A DNA stretch of 64,000 nt, taken from contig NZ_QGDS01000001.1 of NCBI RefSeq assembly GCF_003149105.1, forward strand, positions 15,334 to 79,333, read 5' to 3'. The position numbers and the translations under genes are program-made. The stretch comes from Faecalicatena contorta (GTDB lineage Bacteria > Bacillota > Clostridia > Lachnospirales > Lachnospiraceae). This document shows positions 25,816-35,232 of this stretch, piece after piece. The notes beneath the pieces are model-generated. The model saw nothing but the letters and a program-made list of their open reading frames with translations. It did not search any database and was not told where the DNA came from. Position 1 is the stretch's first letter. Each line of letters begins with the position of its first letter.

Positions 25816-27012
25816 ATGCCACTTACATTATCAAAAAAAGCAGCGGGTGTGAAACCTTCATCAACATTAGCGATTACAGCTAAGGCGAAGGCAATGAAGG
25901 CAGAGGGAATTGATGTAGTTGGATTTGGTGCAGGAGAACCGGATTTTAATACTCCGGATAACATCAATGAGGCTGCAATTAAAGCGATCAAAGAAGGGTT
26001 TACCAAATATACCCCGGCATCAGGAACTGAGGAACTGAAAAAAGCGGTTTGTGAAAAGTTTGAGAGTTTCAATGGTTTACATTATGAGGCGAACCAGATT
26101 GTTATCAGCAATGGCGGAAAGCACTCCCTGACGAATATTTTCGAGGCAATCCTGAACCCAGGAGATGAGGTCATCATTCCGGCACCTTATTGGCTGACAT
26201 ATCCTGAAATTGTAAAATTATCAGACGGTGTGCCTGTATATGTATATGGAGATAAAAGTAACGGCTATAAGGTGACTGCAGAGCAGATACGCGAGGTGGT
26301 GACTGAGAACACGAAAGCATTGATTCTGAACACACCAAGTAATCCCACCGGTATGGTTTATTCTGAGGAAGAACTGCGTGCAATTGCTGAAATCGCTGTA
26401 GAGAAAGATTTCTATGTCGTAGCAGATGAAATGTATGAATATCTGATTTATGGAGAGAAAAAGCATGTAAGCATCGCGGCACTTGGTGACGAGATATATA
26501 AAAGAACGATAACCTGCAGCGGCGTATCTAAGAGCTATTCCATGACAGGCTGGAGAATCGGTTATACAGGTTCCAGTGTGGAAATTGCGAAGATGATGGG
26601 CAGCGTGCAGAGCCACCAGACATCCAATCCCAACTCCATTGCCCAAAAAGCGGCACTGGAAGCTATAAGAGGGGATCAGTCTACGCTTACTGTCATGAAG
26701 GAAGAGTTTGATAAGAGAAGAAAATATATGTATGAGAGAATTTCTGGCATGCCTCTTCTGGAGCTGCTGGAACCAGAAGGAGCGTTCTATGTATTTATTG
26801 ATCTTGCAAATGTGCTGAAGAAATCATACAAAGGGCAGGAAATAGGTACAGCAGCAAGGGCGGCGGATATTCTTTTGGAAGATTATCAGGTAGCAGTTGT
26901 TCCGTGTGCAGACTTTGGGTTTGACAATTTTATCCGTTTGTCTTATGCTATTTCTTTAGAGGCAATTGAAAAAGGCCTTGACAGAATCGAGAAATTTGTT
27001 TCCTCTCTGTAG
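25816..27012 (+). CDS. PLP-dependent aminotransferase, aspartate type (AspB/AspC class I)
   Basis: Fold-type I aminotransferase of 398 aa, likely aspartate:2-oxoglutarate or a broad-range enzyme. Typical subgroup I-gamma motifs are FGAGEPDFNTPDNI, TPASGTEELKKAV, NTPSNPTG, ADEMYEYLIYG and Lys239 in SGVSKSYSMTGWRIGY, the Schiff-base lysine. The conserved substrate Arg lies in FIRLSYA near the end. I start at the ATG of MPLTLSKK (25816), after GGAGG; an upstream ATG at 25795 would contain the ribosome site within the gene. Substrate preference is inferred from family only. Confidence 0.93.
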   Translation: MPLTLSKKAAGVKPSSTLAITAKAKAMKAEGIDVVGFGAGEPDFNTPDNINEAAIKAIKEGFTKYTPASGTEELKKAVCEKFESFNGLHYEANQIVISNGGKHSLTNIFEAILNPGDEVIIPAPYWLTYPEIVKLSDGVPVYVYGDKSNGYKVTAEQIREVVTENTKALILNTPSNPTGMVYSEEELRAIAEIAVEKDFYVVADEMYEYLIYGEKKHVSIAALGDEIYKRTITCSGVSKSYSMTGWRIGYTGSSVEIAKMMGSVQSHQTSNPNSIAQKAALEAIRGDQSTLTVMKEEFDKRRKYMYERISGMPLLELLEPEGAFYVFIDLANVLKKSYKGQEIGTAARAADILLEDYQVAVVPCADFGFDNFIRLSYAISLEAIEKGLDRIEKFVSSL

Positions 27013-27032
27013 GGGATGAAAAGGAGCATGGT

Positions 27033-27578
27033 ATGAGCGGGCAGATTAAAAGATTGAAACGAGAACTGAAGTTTGAAGGAAAAATTATCAGTTTTTATCA
27101 GGACACAATGGAGATTGACGGTGACCGTACTGTAATATGGGATTTTATTAAACATAAGGGTGCGGCGGCAGTTGTACCGGTTACAGACGATGGCAGGATA
27201 CTGATGGTAAAGCAGTACCGTAATGCTCTGGACCGCTATACACTGGAGGTTCCGGCAGGCGCGCTGGATACAGAGGCTGAGCCAGGAATTGTCTGCGCAA
27301 GGCGGGAGCTTGAAGAAGAAACCGGATACCGGAGTGATGATTTGGAATGGCTGATTACACTGCGAACAACAGTGGCATTCTGTAATGAGAGAATTGAAGT
27401 TTTCGTTGCAAGGGATCTGATTCCGTCGAAGCAGCATTTGGATGAGGACGAATTTATTGATTTGAAGGCTTATACAATAGAAGAATTAAAGAAAAAGATA
27501 TTCTCCGGCGAAATAGAGGATGGGAAGACAATATCCGCTTTGCTTGCGTATGATACGAAGTACGGAAAAGGAGAATAA
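27033..27578 (+). CDS. nudF: NUDIX hydrolase, ADP-ribose pyrophosphatase type
   Basis: Predicted to hydrolyse ADP-ribose to AMP and ribose 5-phosphate, 181 aa. The Nudix box runs from G of PAGALDTEAEP to RRELEEETGY, with one residue more than usual between the first Gly and Glu. The upstream VVPVTDDGRILMVKQYR strand is typical of the NudF group. It follows the aminotransferase by 20 bp with AAGGAG ahead of the ATG. It is next to a SpoIIM-like gene, the same neighbourhood as in Bacillus, which supports the assignment. Confidence 0.9.
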   Translation: MSGQIKRLKRELKFEGKIISFYQDTMEIDGDRTVIWDFIKHKGAAAVVPVTDDGRILMVKQYRNALDRYTLEVPAGALDTEAEPGIVCARRELEEETGYRSDDLEWLITLRTTVAFCNERIEVFVARDLIPSKQHLDEDEFIDLKAYTIEELKKKIFSGEIEDGKTISALLAYDTKYGKGE

Positions 27579-27629
27579 ATGAGAACGCCCGGCATATAAT
27601 GAAATATCTTAACAATAGGAGGAGAGCCT

Positions 27630-28169
27630 GTGAAGATACTTCATACAAGAAAGCAGCTTTTTGTTTTCTTCATGCCGGGTTTTTTATTGGGCATTTTATA
27701 TGTGAATCTAATTATGAAAAAATATGCCGCGGAACCAGGAATATTCAGCGACTATTTTTTGAAACAATATCAGACGGCAGAAATTGTTGCCCAGGAATAT
27801 GTCTGGTATTTGGTAAAAATCCGGGTAACGCCTTTTTTGCTTCTGCTGGGCCTGGCATTTACAAAAGTGAGAAAAACATCATCCGTAGTCTTCCTTGTGT
27901 GGACGGGCTTTTCAAGCGGAATGCTTTTGTCCATGGCGGTTCTCAGTATGGGAATCAAAGGAAGCATTCTCTGTATAATCGGTATCTTTCCACAATTTCT
28001 TCTCTATATACCTGCATATATGGTTGTTATCTGGTATAGTTATACATATCCTAAGAACAAGTGGAATACCCAAAAAAGTATATTTGTCGCGCTGATGATG
28101 GCCGCAGGCCTGATGTTGGAGGCATATATAAATCCGGTTTTAATGCACGCATTTCTGTCTACCCTCTAA
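27630..28169 (+). CDS. spoIIM: Stage II sporulation protein M-like membrane protein
   Basis: Membrane protein of 179 aa with about five hydrophobic helices. In sporulating bacilli SpoIIM works with SpoIID and SpoIIP in peptidoglycan remodelling during engulfment. The family features are GFSSGMLLSMAVLSMGIKG, GIFPQFLLYIPAYM and the late EAYINPVLM. The start is GTG at 27630, 6 bases after AGGAGGAG. The product is a little shorter than B. subtilis SpoIIM (about 214 aa). The nudF-spoIIM adjacency matches other spore formers. Part of the family is annotated only as DUF95, so a divergent role is possible. Confidence 0.8.
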   Translation: MKILHTRKQLFVFFMPGFLLGILYVNLIMKKYAAEPGIFSDYFLKQYQTAEIVAQEYVWYLVKIRVTPFLLLLGLAFTKVRKTSSVVFLVWTGFSSGMLLSMAVLSMGIKGSILCIIGIFPQFLLYIPAYMVVIWYSYTYPKNKWNTQKSIFVALMMAAGLMLEAYINPVLMHAFLSTL

Positions 28170-28175
28170 AACGGT

Positions 28176-28244
28176 AAGAAAGACAAAAGTTTGTCAGCTT
28201 CTGTCTTTCTTGGCGTGAGAGTCTGGCTTTTGTCAGACTCTTTA
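28176..28244. terminator. Double hairpin terminator between spoIIM and spoVB
   Basis: AAGAAAGACA (28176-28185) pairs with TGTCTTTCTT (28202-28211). A second stem AGAGTCTG/CAGACTCT (28218-28225, 28234-28241) is followed by TTT. The genes on either side are convergent, so both strands may use it. Confidence 0.8.
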
Positions 28245-28265
28245 TTCATTTGGGAGTAAATTTCT

Positions 28266-29588
28266 CTATTCTCTTTTTAAGTTTACCCACAACACTCCTC
28301 CAGCGCAGATGCTGACCGCCAGCTGGCTTATAAGCAATCCCCAAAGGTATCCCTGAATTCCAAACAACGGTATGGCGATAAATACACTGGTAATCCGTAT
28401 TACCAGCCCGAAGGAGTTAATTAAAAATGTGGAGGTCGTCTTTCCCAGACCGTTGATTACACTCAGCAGTGCGGAATTAGTATACAAAAATGGGCATATC
28501 CAGGCCAAGGTAATAATGAATTTGCCGGCTATAGAGCTTCCAAACAAAACAGTTCCCATCCAGTTTCCGGAAATAAGGAAAATAAGGCAGCATCCAAGGC
28601 CTAGTATAAAGCAGGAGCCAGCCACTTTCTTTATAATATTTATCATCTCATTACGGTTGCTTGTGGTCTGGATTTCAGCCACTGTCGGCATCAGCATAAT
28701 GGAAATGGAACTGGTAATGGCAGAGGGAAACAGAATGCAGGGCAAGGCCATACCAGTCAGCACCCCATAAATACTAAGTGCCTGAGAGGTGGTATGATTG
28801 TACAGTAGAAGCCGTGCAGGAATGGAGATGGCTTCTATGCTCTGCAGAAGGTTAATTAATACCCGGTTGGCTGTGAGGGGGAGGGAAAGTGGGACAAGCT
28901 CCCTGAACCGGGACAGGATACTGGCATATGTAACATTCAGGCGGGCAAAAGGGTGTGTCTTGCTAGTCAGGGATTTTGCGGAGTACAGTGCGGATGCCAT
29001 TTCTCCAATGACCAGACCCAGTACAGCAATTGTTATAGGAACTTCGCTCCCCTTTTTCGTGAGAATTACATAAAATGCATAAACAGAAAGAATCCTGGCA
29101 ACCTGCTCAATTAATTGAGAAAGGGCCGGAATTTCGGTTTGCTTCATACCATAGCAGTATCCGGAGATACAAGTATGGATTGCAGCGAAAGGAAGTGCGT
29201 AGGATAGTGGAATAAGCAGTGGCTCGCAGCGGGAATCTCCTAAAAATTTTTCGGCAATGTAAGCAGCATTTCCCTGAAGAATAAGTGCACAGGCACAGGA
29301 AAGTAAAAAAGATAGGAGAAGCCCCAGAAGAAGTATTTCCCGGGCTTCTTTCCTTTTTCCCAGAGAAACTTTCTGGGCGACGGTTCTTGAGATGGCAGTT
29401 TCCAGTCCTGCCGCTGTAAGGGCGAAACACAGTGAGTAGACCGGGAAAATGAGCTGGTACAGACCGACGCCTTCTTCACCGAATGTATGACTTAAAAAAA
29501 CACGGTAGAAAAACCCCATGAACCGGCATAGAAAACCGGTGGCAGTAAGAATAAAAGTCCCTCGGATAATGGTTTGTTTTCTGGACAC
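28266..29588 (-). CDS. spoVB: SpoVB-like polysaccharide flippase (MOP superfamily)
   Basis: Integral membrane transporter of 440 aa with 12 or more hydrophobic segments; the MOP/MVF family moves lipid-linked oligosaccharides across the membrane, and SpoVB is needed for spore cortex formation. The N-terminus TGFLCRFMGFFYRVFLSHTFGEEGVGLYQ and ALTAAGLETAISRTVAQK (seen as separate motifs) are characteristic. The start is GTG at 29588 with AGGAG 11 bases upstream; an open frame continues 62 codons further but is not homologous-looking and overlaps the promoter of the divergent regulator. B. subtilis SpoVB is about 518 aa, so this one is shorter. Confidence 0.85.
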   Translation of the reverse strand: MSRKQTIIRGTFILTATGFLCRFMGFFYRVFLSHTFGEEGVGLYQLIFPVYSLCFALTAAGLETAISRTVAQKVSLGKRKEAREILLLGLLLSFLLSCACALILQGNAAYIAEKFLGDSRCEPLLIPLSYALPFAAIHTCISGYCYGMKQTEIPALSQLIEQVARILSVYAFYVILTKKGSEVPITIAVLGLVIGEMASALYSAKSLTSKTHPFARLNVTYASILSRFRELVPLSLPLTANRVLINLLQSIEAISIPARLLLYNHTTSQALSIYGVLTGMALPCILFPSAITSSISIMLMPTVAEIQTTSNRNEMINIIKKVAGSCFILGLGCCLIFLISGNWMGTVLFGSSIAGKFIITLAWICPFLYTNSALLSVINGLGKTTSTFLINSFGLVIRITSVFIAIPLFGIQGYLWGLLISQLAVSICAGGVLWVNLKRE

Positions 29589-29641
29589 GCGTATTGTATC
29601 TCCTAAAAAACATATTTTTACAACATATTCGAGTTTCCGGG

Positions 29642-29670
29642 TTGACAGAACTGGAAACGAGTGGTATTCT
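29642..29670 (+). promoter_or_regulatory. Promoter of the rrf2-isc operon
   Basis: TTGACA (29642-29647), 17-bp spacer, TATTCT (29665-29670). The leader is about 120 bases. No obvious operator dyad was found, although an Rrf2 autoregulatory site is expected. Confidence 0.7.
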
Positions 29671-29798
29671 ACAAATGAATAAAATCCTAGTAAAAAGATA
29701 GGGATTGAAATGATAGGGATTAAATTTTCCGGAAGAGGAATAATAACCGGAGAAATAAGCAGAAAACAAATCATAGTTAAAAACAGGAAGGTGATAAT

Positions 29799-30257
29799 TT
29801 GAAGTTGTCAACAAAAGGAAGGTATGGATTGCGGGCACTGATTGATTTAGCTCAATATAGTGAGAATGAACCTGTCTCCATTACCAGTATTGCTGGCAGA
29901 CAGGGAATTTCGGAACGTTATTTAGAGCAATTGATGGCTATGCTGAAAAAAGATGGGCTTGTGAAAAGCATCCGGGGAGCCGGCGGAGGATATATACTGG
30001 CAAAGGACCTGGAAGAGATATCCGTAGGTGATGTACTGAGGGCATTGGAAGGCAGCCTGGAGCCTGTGGAGTGTTCGGGCCTGAATCCTGAGGAGGGATG
30101 CAAGTCGGCTGATAGTTGTGTTACAAAACACGTGTGGCAGCGCATCAATGATAGTATTAATCAGACAGTAGATGAAATGAAATTGGACCAGCTGGTAGAA
30201 GAGCAGAAAAGGATGAAATGCCAGGAGATACCAGGACAGGTTGGTTGTAAGAATTAG
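29799..30257 (+). CDS. Rrf2 family regulator, IscR-like
   Basis: Winged-helix regulator of 152 aa. The helix-turn-helix region includes GRQGISERYLEQLMAMLKKDGLVKS, in the order normal for IscR/CymR. Three cysteines in ECSGLN...GCKSADSC (spaced C-x8-C-x5-C) match the position of the IscR [2Fe-2S] ligands, so it probably senses Fe-S status rather than acting like the cysteine-free CymR. The start is a TTG at 29799, after GGAAGGTGA. It heads an operon with iscS, iscU and mnmA and likely controls it. Confidence 0.88.
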   Translation: MKLSTKGRYGLRALIDLAQYSENEPVSITSIAGRQGISERYLEQLMAMLKKDGLVKSIRGAGGGYILAKDLEEISVGDVLRALEGSLEPVECSGLNPEEGCKSADSCVTKHVWQRINDSINQTVDEMKLDQLVEEQKRMKCQEIPGQVGCKN

Positions 30258-30325
30258 ATAGAAGCAGTCCGTGATAAGTCAAAAGGTACAGGCCGCGGAA
30301 AGCTTACGTAAGGAGGATGAAAAGA

Positions 30326-31510
30326 ATGGATAAATTGATTTACTTAGATAATGCTGCTACAACGAAAACAGCACCGGAGGTTGTGGAAGCAATGCTCCCT
30401 TATTTTACAGAGAATTACGGAAATCCGTCCAGTGTATACAGTTTTGCAGCAGCGAATAAGGACGTGATATCCAGACAGCGGGACATAATCGCAGAAGCAC
30501 TTGGGGCAAAAGGAAATGAAATTTATTTTACGGCCGGAGGCTCAGAAGCAGACAACTGGGCGTTAAAAGCAACGGCAGAGGCTTACGGCAGTAAAGGAAA
30601 ACATATCATTACAACGAAGATAGAACATCATGCCATCCTCCACACCTGTGAATACCTGGAGAAAGATGGATATGAAGTAACCTATCTGAATGTGGATGAG
30701 AACGGCATTGTGAAGCTGGATGAATTAAGAGATGCTATCCGCCCGGACACCATTCTTATTTCAATTATGTATGCGAACAATGAAATTGGTTCTATACAGC
30801 CAATTCAGGAAATCGGGGAGATTGCACATGAGCATGGTATTCTTTTCCACACAGATGCAGTTCAGGCATTTTGCCAGGTTCCTATTGATGTGAACGTCTG
30901 TCATATTGATATGCTCAGCGCCAGTGCCCATAAGCTAAATGGGCCGAAAGGAATTGGCTTTCTTTATATAAGAACCGGTGTCAAAATACGTTCTTTTGTA
31001 CACGGAGGTGCCCAGGAGCGTAAACGCCGTGCAGGTACGGAGAATGTAACAGGCATTGTAGGGTTTGGAAAAGCGGTAGAAAGAGCTGTTTCTTCTTTAG
31101 AAGAGCGCACTGCCAGGGAAAAGGAGCTTAGGGATTATTTCATCAGCCGGATTGAGGCTGAGATTCCGTACAGCAGGCTGAATGGAGACCGGGTAAACCG
31201 GCTTCCCAATAATGTGAATTTCAGTTTCAGGTTCGTGGAGGGAGAATCCCTTCTGATTATGCTGGATATGAAAGGTATTTGCGCATCCAGCGGCTCAGCA
31301 TGTACTTCAGGTTCATTAGACCCGTCTCATGTACTGCTGGCAATCGGGCTGCCCCACGAGATTGCACATGGCTCACTGCGTATAACGTTAAGTGAGGAGA
31401 CCACAAAAGAAGATTTGGACTATGTAGTAGAGTCATTAAAGGGAATTGTAGAAAATTTACGAGGCATGTCTCCTTTATATGAAGACTTTGTTAAAAAACA
31501 AGACAAATAA
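30326..31510 (+). CDS. iscS: Cysteine desulfurase
   Basis: PLP enzyme of 394 aa that converts cysteine to alanine and a protein persulfide. It has the N-terminal YLDNAATTK, HHAILHTCEYL with the conserved His, Lys203 in SAHKLNGPKG as the PLP lysine and Cys326 in SSGSACTSGS as the persulfide carrier. The long flexible Cys loop fits group I (IscS/NifS). I chose the ATG at 30326; an ATG at 30317 touches the AAGGAGG ribosome site. Sulfur recipients are probably IscU and MnmA, both encoded downstream. Confidence 0.95.
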   Translation: MDKLIYLDNAATTKTAPEVVEAMLPYFTENYGNPSSVYSFAAANKDVISRQRDIIAEALGAKGNEIYFTAGGSEADNWALKATAEAYGSKGKHIITTKIEHHAILHTCEYLEKDGYEVTYLNVDENGIVKLDELRDAIRPDTILISIMYANNEIGSIQPIQEIGEIAHEHGILFHTDAVQAFCQVPIDVNVCHIDMLSASAHKLNGPKGIGFLYIRTGVKIRSFVHGGAQERKRRAGTENVTGIVGFGKAVERAVSSLEERTAREKELRDYFISRIEAEIPYSRLNGDRVNRLPNNVNFSFRFVEGESLLIMLDMKGICASSGSACTSGSLDPSHVLLAIGLPHEIAHGSLRITLSEETTKEDLDYVVESLKGIVENLRGMSPLYEDFVKKQDK

Positions 31511-31545
31511 TAAGAAACATCCGTATCACTAAGGAAACAACCATG

Positions 31546-31690
31546 CTGCTAAGTTCGAAAAAACCTCACTAAGCCAGCAGGTTGTGCTTTACTACTAAGT
31601 TCGAAAAAACCTTACTAAGTAGTATAAGCAAGTCGACAGGATGTACTTTGTAACTAGGACATGAAAAGACCAAGTCCAAGTAACATAAGT
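31546..31690 (+). repeat. Three tandem hairpins, family A, copy 2 (iscS-iscU gap)
   Basis: Unit 1 is 31546-31577, unit 2 31592-31622, unit 3 31653-31681. Each has short arms with one central A-A mismatch (for example CTACTAAG / CTAAGTAG) around a loop containing GAAAAAACC or GAAAAGACC. Units 1 and 2 share CTAAGTTCGAAAAAACCT exactly. Unit 3 is followed by ACATAAGTA, as in copy 1. The array fills the 194-bp gap between iscS and iscU. Confidence 0.7.
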
Positions 31691-31704
31691 AGGAGGGAAA
31701 ATAT

Positions 31705-32142
31705 ATGTATACAGAGAAGGTAATGGATCATTTTCAGAATCCGAGAAATGTGGGAGAAATAGAGGACGCCAGCGGCGTTGGAACTGTAGGAAATGCGAAA
31801 TGCGGCGATATCATGAGGATTTATCTGGATATTGATGAAAACCAGGTTATTCAGGATGTGAAGTTTAAAACATTCGGCTGCGGAGCAGCGGTGGCTACAA
31901 GCAGCATGGCAACAGAACTGGTAAAAGGAAAGAATATCCAGGAAGCAATGCAGATTACAAATAAAGCAGTTATGGAAGCATTGGATGGACTTCCCCCAGT
32001 GAAGGTACACTGTTCTCTGCTGGCAGAGGAAGCAATTCATGCAGCTCTTTGGGATTATGCAGAGAAACATGGAATTAAGATTGAAGGATTGGAAAAACCA
32101 AAGTCAGATATTCACGAAGAAGAAGAGGCAGAGGAGTATTAA
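31705..32142 (+). CDS. iscU: Fe-S cluster scaffold, IscU/NifU N-terminal type
   Basis: 145-aa scaffold on which Fe-S clusters are assembled from IscS sulfur. The three ligand cysteines are in GNAKCGD, TFGCGAAVA and KVHCSLLAEEA, with the Asp of CGD conserved. No C-terminal NifU or ferredoxin domain is present. The acidic tail HEEEEAEEY is typical of clostridial forms. AGGAGGG precedes the ATG. Its stop overlaps the first base of the mnmA start codon, so the two are translationally coupled. Confidence 0.94.
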   Translation: MYTEKVMDHFQNPRNVGEIEDASGVGTVGNAKCGDIMRIYLDIDENQVIQDVKFKTFGCGAAVATSSMATELVKGKNIQEAMQITNKAVMEALDGLPPVKVHCSLLAEEAIHAALWDYAEKHGIKIEGLEKPKSDIHEEEEAEEY

Positions 32143-33212
32143 TGAGTAAGGTAGTAGTCGGAATGTCCGGGGGTGTAGACTCTTCGGTAGCTGCATACCT
32201 TCTGAAAGAACAAGGCCATGATGTGACCGGAGTGACCATGCAGATATGGCAGGACGAGGATCAGGCTGTTCAGGAGGAAAATGGAGGCTGCTGCGGTTTA
32301 AGTGCAGTGGATGACGCGAGAAGAGTGGCTGCGGACCTGGGGATTCCGTATTATGTTATGAATTTTAAACCGGAGTTCAAAGAACACGTTATAGATTATT
32401 TTATAGAAGAATATTTGCAGGGGAAGACACCGAATCCCTGTATTGCCTGCAACCGGTATGTAAAGTGGGAATCTCTCCTGAACCGGAGCATGTCTATCGG
32501 CGCAGAGTATATAGCAACAGGTCATTATGCCAGAATTGTAAAGCTTGAAAATGGCCGTTACACTCTGCGGCAATCTGCAACAATTTCCAAGGACCAGACT
32601 TATGCGCTTTATAATCTGACACAGGAGCAGTTAAAACATACACTGATGCCTGTTGGAGAATATTCCAAGGAGGAAGTGCGCCGTATTGCAGAGAAGATTA
32701 ATCTCAGAATAGCGAACAAGCCGGACAGTCAGGATATTTGTTTTGTACCTGACGGAGATTATGCTGCTTATATAGAAGAAACTGCGGGTGTACCCATACC
32801 AGAAGGAAATTTTGTAAATAGCAGTGGGCAGGTGCTGGGACGTCATAAAGGCATCACTCACTATACTGTGGGGCAGAGAAAAGGGCTGGGACTTGCACTG
32901 GGTTATCCTGCCTTTGTTCTGGAAATAAGGCCGGACACAAATGAGGTGGTGCTTGGTACTGTGGAGGAATCCATGACCATCACACTCAGAGCCAACCAGC
33001 TGAATTTTATGTCGGTAGAGGATTTGACAGAGCCTTTGCGTGTTTGGGCTAAGATACGTTACAACCACAAGGGGACCTGGTGCACGGTAGAAAAGACAGG
33101 GGCAGATGAAGTACTCTGTACATTTGAGGAACCTCAGCGGGCGGTAACGCCGGGACAGGCTGTTGTATTTTACGATGGAGAATATGTTCTGGGAGGAGGA
33201 ACAATATTATGA
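32142..33212 (+). CDS. mnmA: tRNA-specific 2-thiouridylase
   Basis: Makes s2U at wobble position 34 of Lys, Glu and Gln tRNAs using ATP and IscS-derived sulfur; 356 aa. The PP-loop GMSGGVDSS is near the N-terminus, and the catalytic pair is Cys103 in CNRY and Cys200 in SQDICFV, both at family positions. It is placed directly after iscS-iscU, consistent with persulfide delivery from that desulfurase. The following PHP gene overlaps its stop by 4 bp. Confidence 0.96.
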   Translation: MSKVVVGMSGGVDSSVAAYLLKEQGHDVTGVTMQIWQDEDQAVQEENGGCCGLSAVDDARRVAADLGIPYYVMNFKPEFKEHVIDYFIEEYLQGKTPNPCIACNRYVKWESLLNRSMSIGAEYIATGHYARIVKLENGRYTLRQSATISKDQTYALYNLTQEQLKHTLMPVGEYSKEEVRRIAEKINLRIANKPDSQDICFVPDGDYAAYIEETAGVPIPEGNFVNSSGQVLGRHKGITHYTVGQRKGLGLALGYPAFVLEIRPDTNEVVLGTVEESMTITLRANQLNFMSVEDLTEPLRVWAKIRYNHKGTWCTVEKTGADEVLCTFEEPQRAVTPGQAVVFYDGEYVLGGGTIL

Positions 33213-34024
33213 TAAGCAGTGATTTCCACATGCATACGGACTTCTCTTCTGATTGTAATATACCTCCAAGAGATATGATAGAAGGTGCAATTAAAAAAGG
33301 TATGCATACGATATGTATTACAGACCATAATGATAAGGATTACCCTTTTTATAAAGAAGGAGTTGTAGAGTTTACTTTCGATGTGGACAAGTATTTCGAA
33401 GTTCTTGAGCCGCTTCGGGAGGAATATGCGGACAGAATTGATGTGCGCATCGGGATTGAGATAGGCTTACAGCCTCACCTTGGAAAATACTATGAAGAGC
33501 TGGTCCATAAGTATCCTTTTGATTTTGTGATTGGGTCTGTCCATTTGATTTACGGGAAAGACCCATATTATGAGGAAACGTTTGGGGAGCAGACAGATGA
33601 AGAGGTTTACCAGAAAACATTTGAGGCAACCCTTGAAAGTTTGGATGGGGTGAAGGATTTTGATGTTTTGGGACATATTGATTATGTGGTGCGCTACGGA
33701 AAAAATCAGGCACAGGGGTATAGCTACCAGAAATATGCGGATTGTCTGGACGAGATACTGAAAAAAGTGATTGCTATGGGAAAAGGCATTGAGCTAAACA
33801 CATCAGGTTTCAAGTATGGACTGGGATTCTGCCATCCTCATCCGGATATCATCAAACGCTACCGTGAACTGGGCGGTGAAGTGATTACCATTGGGGCAGA
33901 CGGGCATAAACCGGAGCACATTGCCTATGATTTTCAGAATGTAGAAAGGCTCTTAAAGAGCTGTGGTTTTAAATATTATACAGAATTTAAGAGCAGAAAA
34001 CCGATTTTTAGACAACTTCCATAA
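33209..34024 (+). CDS. PHP-domain phosphatase, histidinol-phosphatase HisK/HisJ type
   Basis: Metal-dependent phosphoesterase of 271 aa. Motifs DFHMHTDFSSD, ITDHND, GIEIGL, GSVHLI and GHIDYV, together with ADGHKPEHI near the C-terminus, give the full set of PHP metal ligands. Histidinol phosphate is the usual substrate of this subfamily (last-but-one step of histidine synthesis), but no his genes are near. Its position in the isc-mnmA operon, with a 4-bp ATGA overlap with mnmA, could point to another phosphoester. The family is clear; the substrate is moderately sure. Confidence 0.82.
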   Translation: MISSDFHMHTDFSSDCNIPPRDMIEGAIKKGMHTICITDHNDKDYPFYKEGVVEFTFDVDKYFEVLEPLREEYADRIDVRIGIEIGLQPHLGKYYEELVHKYPFDFVIGSVHLIYGKDPYYEETFGEQTDEEVYQKTFEATLESLDGVKDFDVLGHIDYVVRYGKNQAQGYSYQKYADCLDEILKKVIAMGKGIELNTSGFKYGLGFCHPHPDIIKRYRELGGEVITIGADGHKPEHIAYDFQNVERLLKSCGFKYYTEFKSRKPIFRQLP

Positions 34025-34039
34025 AAATATATTTACTAC

Positions 34040-34068
34040 TTGAATTTTTGTTTTCGATTTAGTACAAT
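34040..34068 (+). promoter_or_regulatory. gap promoter
   Basis: TTGAAT (34040-34045), 17-bp spacer, TACAAT (34063-34068). The leader is about 100 bases and shows no strong structure. Confidence 0.65.
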
Positions 34069-34174
34069 AAACCATAGTTGATGAATCTTTAACGAACTCT
34101 GTTTGTGTAGAGATTTCACAATAAAAGGACTGTATAACAGTTAATAACTTTTCAAACTTTAGGAGGAATTAATC

Positions 34175-35188
34175 ATGGCAGTAAAAGTAGCGATTAATGG
34201 ATTTGGACGTATTGGACGTCTCGCATTCAGACAGATGTTCGGGGCAGAAGGATATGAAGTAGTTGCAATTAACGACTTGACATCTCCCAAGGTGCTGGCT
34301 CATTTGTTAAAGTATGATTCTACACAGGGAACATATGCATTGGCTAGTACAGTTACAGCAGGTGAGGACTCAATCACAGTAGACGGAAAAGAAATTAAAA
34401 TCTATGCAAAGGCTAACGCTGAAGAACTTCCATGGGGAGAGATTGGAGTAGATGTAGTTCTGGAATGTACAGGCTTCTACACATCAAAAGCAAAAGCAGA
34501 AGCTCACATCAAAGCAGGCGCTAAAAAAGTAGTTATCTCTGCTCCGGCCGGAAATGATCTTCCTACCATCGTATATAATGTAAACCACGAAGAACTGACA
34601 AAAGATGACCATGTTATCTCAGCAGCTTCCTGTACAACAAACTGCCTGGCGCCAATGGCAAAAGCATTGAACGACCTTGCAGCAATCAAGAGCGGTATCA
34701 TGTGTACAATTCACGCTTATACAGGCGATCAGATGACACTGGACGGACCGCAGAGAAATGGTGATTTAAGAAGATCACGTGCAGCAGCCGTTAATATCGT
34801 ACCTAACAGCACAGGTGCAGCAAAAGCAATCGGACTGGTTATTCCTGAACTGAACGGCAAATTAATCGGATCTGCACAGCGTGTTCCTACACCAACAGGA
34901 TCTACAACAATTCTGACAGCAGTAGTTGATGGCACTGTAACAGTTGATCAGGTTAACGAAGCTATGAAAGCAGCATCTAACGAATCCTTCGGATATAACA
35001 CAGATGAGATCGTATCCAGCGACATCGTAGGAATGAAATTTGGCTCATTATTTGACGCTACACAGACAATGGTACTTCCATTGGACAACGGAACAACAGA
35101 AGTACAGGTTGTATCCTGGTATGACAATGAGAATTCTTACACAAGCCAGATGGTAAGAACAATCAAACATTTTGGAACATTACTGTAA
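34175..35188 (+). CDS. gapA: Glyceraldehyde-3-phosphate dehydrogenase, type I
   Basis: Oxidises and phosphorylates glyceraldehyde 3-phosphate with NAD to 1,3-bisphosphoglycerate, 337 aa. [14 protein letters not shown] forms the dinucleotide fold, Cys153 in SCTTNC is the nucleophile, and the nearby HAYTGDQ holds the catalytic His. [12 protein letters not shown] closes the protein. Codon use is biased towards strongly expressed genes. AGGAGGAATTAATC precedes the ATG. It is followed by a terminator and then pgk, so a single or partly attenuated operon is likely. Confidence 0.97.
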   Translation: MAVKVAINGFGRIGRLAFRQMFGAEGYEVVAINDLTSPKVLAHLLKYDSTQGTYALASTVTAGEDSITVDGKEIKIYAKANAEELPWGEIGVDVVLECTGFYTSKAKAEAHIKAGAKKVVISAPAGNDLPTIVYNVNHEELTKDDHVISAASCTTNCLAPMAKALNDLAAIKSGIMCTIHAYTGDQMTLDGPQRNGDLRRSRAAAVNIVPNSTGAAKAIGLVIPELNGKLIGSAQRVPTPTGSTTILTAVVDGTVTVDQVNEAMKAASNESFGYNTDEIVSSDIVGMKFGSLFDATQTMVLPLDNGTTEVQVVSWYDNENSYTSQMVRTIKHFGTLL

Positions 35189-35232
35189 GCTGTCATTGCG
35201 GAAAATTTAATCATTAAGTTGATTTCTAGTAA

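Noticed and set aside
29589-29774. 62-codon upstream extension of the SpoVB-like gene
   Set aside because: It overlaps the divergent rrf2 promoter and lacks a ribosome site, while the GTG at 29588 begins the conserved sequence.
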